Source: an uncultured Muribaculaceae bacterium (GTDB lineage: Bacteria; Bacteroidota; Bacteroidia; Bacteroidales; Muribaculaceae). Taken from it: a stretch of 46,218 bases of DNA. Under the pieces are notes generated by a model. The model worked only from the letters and a program-made list of their open reading frames with translations, was not told where the DNA came from and made no database searches. Positions 39,939 to 46,218 of the stretch are shown in pieces. The stretch lies in contig CAMEPD010000010.1 of NCBI GenBank assembly GCA_945931475.1, positions 1 through 46,218 of the forward strand, written 5' to 3'. Made by a program: the position numbers and the translations under genes. How positions within the stretch are numbered: position 1 is the first letter of the stretch; each line of letters starts with the position of its first letter.

Positions 39939-40856
39939 TTGGCTACCTACCTACTCAACAGATATACCTGGCTCATTGACACCATCCGCCGACACGGGCG
40001 CATCACCCGTCGGCAGCTCAACGAGTGCTGGGAGCGCTCACCCTTCTCAAGAGGGCGCAGCGAGCTGCCCCGGCGCACGCTCTACAACTACCGCCAGGCC
40101 ATCGCCGAAATTTTCGGCATCAATATCTGTATGGACGCCAGCCGGTATGAGTATTACATCGAAGAGAGCAGCAACGCCTTAGGCGAAATCACCGAATGGC
40201 TGCTCGACTCGTCGGCCACATCGTCGGCGCTCCACAGCTCGCTCGACGTAGCCTCGCGCATCATGCTCGAGAACGTGCCGTCGGCCCGCGAGAACCTCAA
40301 CCCCATCATCGAGGCCATACGATACAACCACCCGCTGCGCTTCGACTACTCGCCCTACACGCGCGTCAACTCCACGATGGGCGTCGAGGTGGAGCCATAC
40401 TTCCTGCGCATCTTCCGCCAACTGTGGTACGTCACCGGCCGATGCCGCGCCGACGACAAGGTCAAGACCTACTCGCTCGACCGTATGCACGGCCTGCAGC
40501 TGCTCCCCGACACCTTCACGCCACCCGAATACGGCACCGAACCCAAGGAGTACTTCAAGGACGCCTTCGGCATCATGGTCACCCAGGGCAAACCCCGCGA
40601 GGTGCGCCTGAAGGTCGACTCGCGCCAGGCCAAATATTTCAGGGCGCTTCCGCTCCATGCCTCGCAGCAGGAGGAGGTCGGCGACGGTTACTCGGTATTC
40701 GTTTACAAACTGCTGCTCACCAGCGACTTCCTGGCCGAGATACTCTCACACGGCAGCTCGGTTGAGGTACTTGCACCGCGCGAACTGCGCACCATGGTGA
40801 TCAGTTCGCTGCGCGACACCCTTAACCTCTATGAGCGTCCGTTTACGCCCCAATAG
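39939..40856 (+). CDS. WYL-domain transcriptional regulator
   Basis: A 305-residue regulator. The only possible start is TTG at 39939, nine codons after the sufE stop in the same frame; the following ATYLLNRYTWLIDTIRRHGRITRRQL matches the usual beginning of this Bacteroidales family. Residues about 1-75 form a helix-turn-helix (SELPRRTLYNYRQAIAEIFG). The WYL domain spans about 115-215 (PIIEAIRYNHPLRFDYSPY; VEVEPYFLRIFRQLWYVTGRC), with a C-terminal WCX extension. WYL proteins sense nucleic-acid or nucleotide ligands in several systems, including phage defence, but this one has no defence genes beside it. Its start codon overlaps a TAACTTTG -7-like box (39934-39941). Confidence 0.88.
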   Translation: MATYLLNRYTWLIDTIRRHGRITRRQLNECWERSPFSRGRSELPRRTLYNYRQAIAEIFGINICMDASRYEYYIEESSNALGEITEWLLDSSATSSALHSSLDVASRIMLENVPSARENLNPIIEAIRYNHPLRFDYSPYTRVNSTMGVEVEPYFLRIFRQLWYVTGRCRADDKVKTYSLDRMHGLQLLPDTFTPPEYGTEPKEYFKDAFGIMVTQGKPREVRLKVDSRQAKYFRALPLHASQQEEVGDGYSVFVYKLLLTSDFLAEILSHGSSVEVLAPRELRTMVISSLRDTLNLYERPFTPQ

Positions 40857-40905
40857 TCCCTCTACTCAACGATAAAGCCCATCAAACCAACAACTTAAAA
40901 AAGCC

Positions 40906-40942
40906 AAAAGGCGGTATGTCGCTCATTGACACACCGCCTTTT
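40906..40942. terminator. Bidirectional terminator
   Basis: AAAAGGCGGT (40906-40915) pairs with ACCGCCTTTT (40933-40942), continued inward by TGTC/GACA after one mismatch. It has A and T tracts on both sides and serves the convergent WYL and POT genes. Confidence 0.85.
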
Positions 40943-40971
40943 CACATAAGTCTTATATTTTTGCGTTCAAG

Positions 40972-42510
40972 TTATCTGACCGTCTTGTCAGAGGTGACAC
41001 GTTCGAGCCACTTAACCATACCGAACATCACGCCCATCGAAACCAGACATACGGCAAGGAATACGCCCCATGCCCACGATATCGGCCACCGATTGTACAT
41101 CAGGGGCCCAATCCAAAGCATCAGGTTGCCGATGGCTGTTGCGCCGAGCCACAGGCCCTGACACAAGCCCTGAAGATGCTTCGGAGCGACCTTCGACACA
41201 AACGACAGGCCAAGCGGCGAGATGAACAGTTCGGCTACCGTCAGGAAGAAATACAGCGCGATAAGCACCCATGGACCGGCCTTGAGGCCCTCTTTAGCAA
41301 CGGCTGACATTTCGCGGAATGCATCGCCCGAAGGATAACCCTGGATAGCGCAATAGATGGTCAGGAAGAGGTATGCAACACCGGCCAGACCCATACCGAT
41401 GGCGATTTTGCGCGGTGTAGAGATTTCACGACCGCGGCGGCTCAGCGCACCGAAAAGCAGCATGATAAGCGGGGTAAGGACTATAACAAAGAACGGATTC
41501 ACAGCCTGCCATATCTCAGGAGCTATCTTGTCAGTCTCAACAAAATCGCGTGCGAACAGCGACAGCGATGTGCCGTTCTGGTGGAACGAGAACCAGAAGA
41601 AGATAACGATGCCGAGCACAGCAAACAACGCAAGCATACGTTGCTTAATCTCCTTGGCCTGCATCTTCAGTTCGTCGGCGGTGTAAGTCTGTGCTGCAGT
41701 TTTGGCACGCGCAGCCGGCGAAGGCAGCTTGCTTTTTGTGAACAGGAAAATCAGCAGCGAAATCACCATAGCGGCCACCGATGCGATGAACGAGTAGTGG
41801 ATACCGGTATTGAACACCTCGAGATATTGGCTGCAGAAGGCATGCAGGTCAGTACCGGCTGTGTGTCCGGCTGCCGATGCAACAGCCATCAGGTTATCTA
41901 TATTCTCGGTTGTCATCGAGTCGGTGACGCTGAGAAACTTATGGCACAACTCGGGGAAATCGGCATTGTAAATCATGCCGTGAACCTCAAGCCACCAGCT
42001 GCGGAGGAGCGGAGCTACGAACGGAGCGATAAGACCGCCGATGTTGATAAATACATAGAATATCTGGAAGCCCGAATCGCGGCGCGAGCTATAACGCGGA
42101 TTGTCGTAGAGCTGGCCGACGATTGCCTGAAGGTTACCCTTGAAAAGACCGTTGCCGAATGCTATCAGGAACAGGGCCACACACGTCAGTACCAACAGCC
42201 AGGTGTGATTTCCGGGGGTGTGAAGGATGGGTATCGCCAGGGCTACATAACCGAGTGTCATCACAATGAGACCACTGATAATAGTGCCCTTGTAGTTCTG
42301 CGTTTTGTCGGCAATGATACCTCCCACAAGACTCAGAATGTAAATTCCAGCATAAAAGAAGGAATAGATTAAGGTACTCGTCTCTCCTGAGAGTCCAAAT
42401 TTTGAGCACAGAAACAGCACGAGCACGGCATTCATGATATAGTAGCCGAACCGCTCGCCCATGTTGCTCAGAGCTGCCGGAATTAGCCCGGAAGGATGAT
42501 TTTTAAACAT
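40972..42510 (-). CDS. Proton-dependent oligopeptide transporter (POT/PTR2 family)
   Basis: A 512-residue inner-membrane symporter for di- and tripeptides. The family motif ERFGYY (residues 19-24, ExxERFxYY type) is in helix 1, the PTR2 signature FYVFINIGGLIAPFVAP near 150-166, and EVWQAVNPFFVIVLTPL-like EIWQAVNPFFVIVL in a later helix carries the conserved Glu-Trp-x3-Asn-Pro. About 14 membrane helices are predicted, with a soluble segment near 185-230 between helices 6 and 7. Length is typical. It stands alone between a bidirectional terminator and a divergent gene. Confidence 0.93.
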   Translation of the reverse strand: MFKNHPSGLIPAALSNMGERFGYYIMNAVLVLFLCSKFGLSGETSTLIYSFFYAGIYILSLVGGIIADKTQNYKGTIISGLIVMTLGYVALAIPILHTPGNHTWLLVLTCVALFLIAFGNGLFKGNLQAIVGQLYDNPRYSSRRDSGFQIFYVFINIGGLIAPFVAPLLRSWWLEVHGMIYNADFPELCHKFLSVTDSMTTENIDNLMAVASAAGHTAGTDLHAFCSQYLEVFNTGIHYSFIASVAAMVISLLIFLFTKSKLPSPAARAKTAAQTYTADELKMQAKEIKQRMLALFAVLGIVIFFWFSFHQNGTSLSLFARDFVETDKIAPEIWQAVNPFFVIVLTPLIMLLFGALSRRGREISTPRKIAIGMGLAGVAYLFLTIYCAIQGYPSGDAFREMSAVAKEGLKAGPWVLIALYFFLTVAELFISPLGLSFVSKVAPKHLQGLCQGLWLGATAIGNLMLWIGPLMYNRWPISWAWGVFLAVCLVSMGVMFGMVKWLERVTSDKTVR

Positions 42511-42647
42511 ATAAATAACGGTTTATAAATATATTGGCTTATTATGATTTGGACAGATTTTGATTCTCTCCGTTTTCAACTGATTGTTTGAGTGTGCTAA
42601 TTTAAGCATTTTTTTGGAATAAAGGGGAGAATCAACGAAAAATTTCG

Positions 42648-42655
42648 TATATTTG
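42648..42655 (+). promoter_or_regulatory. -7 box for the carboxynorspermidine synthase gene
   Basis: TATATTTG fits TAnnTTTG, 73 bp before the start codon. No good -33 box. The 218-bp gap also serves as the upstream region of the divergent POT gene. Confidence 0.4.
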
Positions 42656-42728
42656 CCCGTTAATGGGGGCGGTGATCCCTCACGGGCTCCCCTCCAGCAA
42701 CAATACTAACACGTAAAACTTCCCTGAA

Positions 42729-43967
42729 ATGGCAAAAATCATAATCATAGGCTGCGGCGGTGTCGGCACCGTATGCGCCCACAAATGCGCTCAGAACCCT
42801 CAGGTTTTCAGCGAGATAGTCATAGCATCGCGCACCAGGAAGAAGTGCGACGCCACCAAAGCCGCCATCGAGGAGGCTGCCCGCCGCGACGGACGCCCCG
42901 TGCCTGTAATAACCACTGCCGCCGTCGATGCCGACTCGGTCGACGCTCTCTGCGAGCTCTTCCGCGCCGAAAAGCCTCAGATGGTCATCAATCTGGCCCT
43001 GCCCTACCAGGACCTCACCATCATGGACGCCTGTCTCGAATGCGGCGTAAACTACCTCGACACAGCCAATTACGAACCGCGAGACGAGGCACACTTCGAG
43101 TATTCATGGCAGTGGGCCTACCGCGAACGCTTCGAGAAGGCCGGCCTGACAGCCATCCTCGGCTGCGGCTTCGACCCGGGCGTGTCGGGCGTGTTCACCG
43201 CCTACGCCGCAAAGCACTACTTCTCGGCTATGGAGACCCTCGACATCGTAGACTGCAACGCCGGCAACCACGGCAAAGCTTTCGCCACGAACTTCAACCC
43301 CGAAATCAACATCCGCGAAATCACCCAGAACGGCCGATACTACAAGGACGGCAAGTGGATCACCACCGGCCCGCTGGAGTATCACGCTTCGCTGACTTAC
43401 CCCGAAATCGGCCCGCGCGACTCGTATCTCCTTTACCATGAGGAGCTTGAATCGCTCGTGCAGAACTTCCCCACCATCCGCCGCGCACGCTTCTGGATGA
43501 CCTTCGGACAGGAGTACCTCACCCACCTGCGCGTAATCCAGAACATCGGCATGGCACGTATCGACCCCGTGGAGTACAACGGCCAGAAAATCGTGCCCCT
43601 GCAGTTCCTCAAAGCCGTGCTCCCCAACCCGCAGGACCTCGGCGAGAACTACACCGGCGAGACATCCATCGGCTGCCGTATCGCCGGCAAGGACAAGGAG
43701 GGAAACCCCATGACATATTATATCTACAACAACTGCTCGCACCATGCCGCATACCTCGAGACCGGTATGCAGGCCGTAAGCTACACCACCGGCGTGCCCG
43801 CCATGATCGGAGCCATGATGTTTCTTACCGGAAAATGGAACAAACCGGGCGTCCACAACGTTGAAGAGTTTGACCCCGACCCATTCATGGAGCAGCTTCC
43901 GCAGCAGGGCCTGCCCTGGCACGAAGTGCTTCACGCCGACCTCGAGGTCGATAAAATCAATATGTAA
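42729..43967 (+). CDS. Carboxynorspermidine synthase (saccharopine dehydrogenase family)
   Basis: A 412-residue NADPH-dependent enzyme that joins aspartate semialdehyde to a diamine on the route to norspermidine or spermidine. The Rossmann motif IIIGCGGVGTVCAHKCA is at residues 5-21, NLALPYQDLTIMDACLECGVNYLDTANYE at about 95-123 is a conserved family block, and ILGCGFDPGVSGVF follows at 145. The C-terminal half includes GCRIAGKDKEGNPMTYYIYN and TGVPAMIGAMMFLTGKW, as in the CANSDH group, rather than lysine-type saccharopine dehydrogenases. The decarboxylase of this route is not in the window. The gene is followed by a paired palindromic element. Confidence 0.9.
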   Translation: MAKIIIIGCGGVGTVCAHKCAQNPQVFSEIVIASRTRKKCDATKAAIEEAARRDGRPVPVITTAAVDADSVDALCELFRAEKPQMVINLALPYQDLTIMDACLECGVNYLDTANYEPRDEAHFEYSWQWAYRERFEKAGLTAILGCGFDPGVSGVFTAYAAKHYFSAMETLDIVDCNAGNHGKAFATNFNPEINIREITQNGRYYKDGKWITTGPLEYHASLTYPEIGPRDSYLLYHEELESLVQNFPTIRRARFWMTFGQEYLTHLRVIQNIGMARIDPVEYNGQKIVPLQFLKAVLPNPQDLGENYTGETSIGCRIAGKDKEGNPMTYYIYNNCSHHAAYLETGMQAVSYTTGVPAMIGAMMFLTGKWNKPGVHNVEEFDPDPFMEQLPQQGLPWHEVLHADLEVDKINM

Positions 43968-44000
43968 AGTGGGCACACAAAGTAGATGCGCATTTGCGGA

Positions 44001-44081
44001 TGTAGGGCTGCACCCCGGTGCAGCCGCAACGATGGTTTCATACAACTCCCGCAACCGGATGCACCGGGGTGCATCCCTACA
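44001..44081. repeat. Paired palindromes bounded by TGTAGGG and CCCTACA
   Basis: GGCTGCACC-CC-GGTGCAGCC (44006-44025) and GGATGCACC-GG-GGTGCATCC (44057-44076) are two nearly identical 9-bp hairpins in inverted order, with outer ends TGTAGGG and CCCTACA. The element at 19660-19792 has the same outer ends. This looks like a REP/BIME-type or MITE-type repeat in the CANSDH-deoC gap. Confidence 0.7.
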
Positions 44082-44149
44082 ATATAAAATGCCCATTTAC
44101 TTATTGCGTGAACTATAAATAAGCAATAACCCCCTTAAAACTAACAACT

Positions 44150-45037
44150 ATGGCTTCTGACAAATACCATCAGGCTATCGAGCAGTCGAAGGTCACCGCC
44201 GACGACGCTTTTGTAAAGGCTGAAGTGCAGCGTATCCTCGACAAGAACCTGCAAGAGAACATGAACCCCGACATCTACCGTTTCCTGTTCAACTGCATCG
44301 ACCTCACGACGCTGCGAGCCACCGACTCGCCCGTCTCCGTAGCCAACTTCACCGAGCGCGTCAACGCCTTCGAGGAGGAACATCCCGAGATGAAGAACGT
44401 GGCCGCTATCTGCGTTTACCCCAACTTCGCACAGGTTGTCCGCACCGTCCTCGACGTATCTGAGGTCGACATAGCCTGCGTGGCCGGCGGCTTCCCCTCG
44501 TCGCAGACTTTCCCCGAAGTCAAGGTGGCCGAAGTTGCCTTAGCCGTAGAGGGCGGCGCCGACGAAATCGACATCGTAATGAACATCGGTGACTTCCTCG
44601 ACGGTGACTACCAGACCGTCTGCGACGACATCGAGGAGATCAAGCACTCGTGCCGCGATGCCCGCCTGAAAGTCATCCTCGAAGCCGGAGCCCTCAAGAC
44701 TGCCGAAAAGATCCGCAACGCCTCGATTCTGGCCATGTACTCGGGCGCCGACTTCATCAAGACCTCTACCGGCAAGGAGTATCCCGGCGCCGACCTGCAG
44801 GCCGCATACGTCATGTGCCAATGCATCAAGGAGTATTACGAGGCCACAGGCCGTATGGTAGGCTTCAAGCCCGCCGGCGGAGTGCGCACCGCCGAGGATG
44901 CCGTCGGATACTACTGCATAGTCCGCGAAGTGCTCGGCGAGAAGTGGCTCACCAACGAGTTCTTCCGCCTCGGCGCCTCCGGCCTGGCCAACAACCTCCT
45001 CACCGCCATATTCGGCGAGGAAACCAAATTTTTCTAA
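44150..45037 (+). CDS. deoC: Deoxyribose-phosphate aldolase
   Basis: A 295-residue TIM-barrel aldolase that splits deoxyribose 5-phosphate into acetaldehyde and glyceraldehyde 3-phosphate in nucleoside breakdown. The Schiff-base Lys204 is in GADFIKTSTGK and the second active Lys is in GFKPAGGVRT (about residue 242). VAAICVYPNFAQVVR and GADEIDIVMNIG are core strands of the barrel. It is longer than the short E. coli-like form by an N-terminal helical region (residues 1-55). Only 9 bp separate it from the GYF-domain gene, which is probably a read-through neighbour rather than a partner. Confidence 0.93.
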   Translation: MASDKYHQAIEQSKVTADDAFVKAEVQRILDKNLQENMNPDIYRFLFNCIDLTTLRATDSPVSVANFTERVNAFEEEHPEMKNVAAICVYPNFAQVVRTVLDVSEVDIACVAGGFPSSQTFPEVKVAEVALAVEGGADEIDIVMNIGDFLDGDYQTVCDDIEEIKHSCRDARLKVILEAGALKTAEKIRNASILAMYSGADFIKTSTGKEYPGADLQAAYVMCQCIKEYYEATGRMVGFKPAGGVRTAEDAVGYYCIVREVLGEKWLTNEFFRLGASGLANNLLTAIFGEETKFF

Positions 45038-45046
45038 CTATCTGAT

Positions 45047-45769
45047 ATGGAGTACTGGACAATAATCGACAACCGGCATGCCGGCCCGTTCACGGCCGAA
45101 CAGCTCGTTGAGATGGGGATACTCCCCGACACCCCCGTATGGCACGACGGGCTCCCGGACTGGGTACACGCCAGCGAAGTGCCAGAGATCGTCGACGCCA
45201 TCAACCGCCGTTACGGCGCACCGGGCACTCCCGTGGCCGGCCCGGCTCCCGAGCCGCAGACCATGCAGCCTTGCGAGCCCGAACCGCAGCCCCGACAGGA
45301 GCCGCAGCCCTGCGAACCCTGCGAGCCCTGCGAACCCTGCGAGCCCGATGCCACCGGCGCACCGACCACACAGGCACCCCAGGAAGCCCCCGCGAATAAC
45401 CCCGCATACTCCGGTTACTCCGAACCGGCCCCGCAGCCGACAGACCCCCGGAAGGCGCCGGCACCGACATTCAGCGCTCCGGCTCCCCCCGCTGCGCAAT
45501 ACGCCCCCGCGCCGCAGGGTGAATGCCCTCCTGCCTACCTGGGCTGGGCCATCGTCTCGACAATCCTCTGCTGTCTCCCCTTGGGGGTGGCGGGCATTGT
45601 CTGCGCGGCCCTCACCAAGTCGGCATGGCGCAGCGGCGACATCGCAAAAGCGAAAAAGATGTCAGACCGCGCCCAGTGGCTCATTATCCTCGCGGTAGTA
45701 TGCGGCGTGCTGGCAATCCCATTCCAGATTGCATTCAGTTCATTCCCTGACTGGATTAAATGGTGGTAA
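45047..45769 (+). CDS. GYF-like and CD225/dispanin membrane protein
   Basis: A 240-residue protein. Residues 1-55 form a GYF_2 domain (WTIIDNRHAGPFTAEQLVEMG and VWHDGLPDWVHASEV). Residues 60-160 are a Pro/Gln/Glu-rich linker with the repeat PCEPCEPCEPCEP encoded by alternating 9-bp units near 45308-45345. Residues 163-235 carry a CD225-type double-helix membrane unit (YLGWAIVSTILCCLPLGVAGIVCAAL, then AQWLIILAVVCGVL). The order GYF, linker, CD225 with an associated DUF2752 protein is common in Bacteroidetes. Its function is unknown; the GYF-like fold may bind Pro-rich ligands and the CD225 part curve or order membrane. Confidence 0.88.
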   Translation: MEYWTIIDNRHAGPFTAEQLVEMGILPDTPVWHDGLPDWVHASEVPEIVDAINRRYGAPGTPVAGPAPEPQTMQPCEPEPQPRQEPQPCEPCEPCEPCEPDATGAPTTQAPQEAPANNPAYSGYSEPAPQPTDPRKAPAPTFSAPAPPAAQYAPAPQGECPPAYLGWAIVSTILCCLPLGVAGIVCAALTKSAWRSGDIAKAKKMSDRAQWLIILAVVCGVLAIPFQIAFSSFPDWIKWW

Positions 45770-46137
45770 TGCCCAGGCCGCCGGTCGCACGCAGTGTCGC
45801 CGTCCTGACAGGTGTGGCGGCGCTGCTCGCCATTTATGCCGTGGCGGTGGCCACAACCGGGTTCATGCCCCGCTGCTGGTTCAATGCCCTAACCGGCCTG
45901 CAGTGCCCCGGCTGCGGCAGTCAGCGCGCGTTCATGGCGCTGATTCACGGCCACCCGCTCGACGCCTGGCGATACAACCTGATTATCCCTCCGGCACTGG
46001 CGTACCTGGCGCTTATGGCCATCCTGCCGCACGGTTCACGCGCCGCACGGGCCCTTACATCGCCTGCCGCCATCTGGACTATCCTCTGTGTGGTCATCAT
46101 CTGGACCATTGTTCGTAATATATTAAGAGGCTGTTGA
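45769..46137 (+). CDS. DUF2752 membrane protein
   Basis: A 122-residue protein with the DUF2752 pattern: FNALTGLQCPGCGSQRAFMAL followed by HGHPLDAWRYN, and three membrane helices (about 10-29, 72-90, 100-117). The start at 45769 overlaps the previous stop codon as TAATG, which points to coupled translation; an ATG at 45760 would add three residues. The function of DUF2752 is not known. The last codons (TTAAGAGGCTGTTGA) lie within the right terminal repeat motif GAGGCTGTTG, which provides the stop codon, so the original C terminus may have been changed by insertion of that element. Confidence 0.85.
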   Translation: MPRPPVARSVAVLTGVAALLAIYAVAVATTGFMPRCWFNALTGLQCPGCGSQRAFMALIHGHPLDAWRYNLIIPPALAYLALMAILPHGSRAARALTSPAAIWTILCVVIIWTIVRNILRGC

Positions 46138-46218
46138 AAAATAAATGTTAACGTTCCGGTGGACGGTTTTTGAGATAAATCACATTAAATCAAAAGGGAG
46201 CATAGCGGGCTATGTGAC
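46125..46218. repeat. Right copy of the terminal inverted repeat
   Basis: The sequence from GAGGCTGTTGAAAA (46126-46139) to the end matches the left end of the window in inverse orientation over about 75 bp with high identity. It carries TTAACGTTCCGGTGG and AGCATAGCGGGCTATG, the latter partly palindromic. The inner edge coincides with the stop codon of the DUF2752 gene. Confidence 0.75.

Noticed and set aside
39939-40856. WYL regulator as part of a phage defence island
   Set aside because: Its neighbours are sufE and a peptide transporter; no defence genes occur nearby.

Overview
The window looks like chromosomal DNA of a Bacteroidales bacterium, probably a GC-rich member related to Muribaculaceae. 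This is an inference from gene content and promoter style, not from a marker search. Support comes from the recurring -7 promoter box TAnnTTTG (in three places with a TTG or TTTG -33 box 19-21 bp upstream), the scarcity of Shine-Dalgarno sites, a Bacteroidetes-style coaX / outer-membrane barrel / lptC / CNNM-CBS cluster, a one-chain pyruvate:ferredoxin oxidoreductase, a carboxynorspermidine synthase, a lipoprotein glutaminyl cyclase and a secreted protein with a sorting-type tail. Both ends of the window carry the same roughly 90 bp sequence in inverted orientation, as if the stretch were bounded by two copies of one dispersed or insertion element.

Left part (1-11.9 kb), accessory: a short YtrA-type GntR regulator without its usual ABC transporter; about 850 bp without a credible protein gene but with strong hairpins and a very good leftward promoter, probably a structured RNA; then a compact rightward module of six phage-head-like genes (small acidic protein, SU10/HK97-type major capsid protein, connector-like protein, portal-like protein, two unknowns) with no terminase, tail, integrase or lysis gene. 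Next comes a 1643-residue secreted GH87-like alpha-1,3-glucanase with six CARDB-like domains, preceded by a leader that contains a terminator hairpin between promoter and start codon.

Middle part (11.9-25 kb): mrp and trmB (leftward); wecC-wecG-wecB for making and transferring N-acetylmannosaminuronate to a surface glycan; a group of Sel1-repeat proteins including a truncated copy; a radical SAM/SPASM enzyme followed at once by a membrane-anchored acidic protein with two Y-G-G-P-(E/D)-G-W motifs, which I propose as an undescribed enzyme/substrate pair; then uvrC overlapping another Sel1 protein.

Right part (25-46 kb), mostly housekeeping: pyruvate:ferredoxin oxidoreductase; the coaX-barrel-lptC-CNNM-M15 peptidase run; pheT-yebC; an SDR; glutaminyl cyclase, sufE and a WYL regulator; a POT peptide transporter; carboxynorspermidine synthase; deoC; and a small membrane-protein pair (GYF-CD225 and DUF2752). 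The intergenic spaces are rich in palindromic and tandem repeats, described individually. No tRNA, rRNA, CRISPR array or intact transposase gene was seen.
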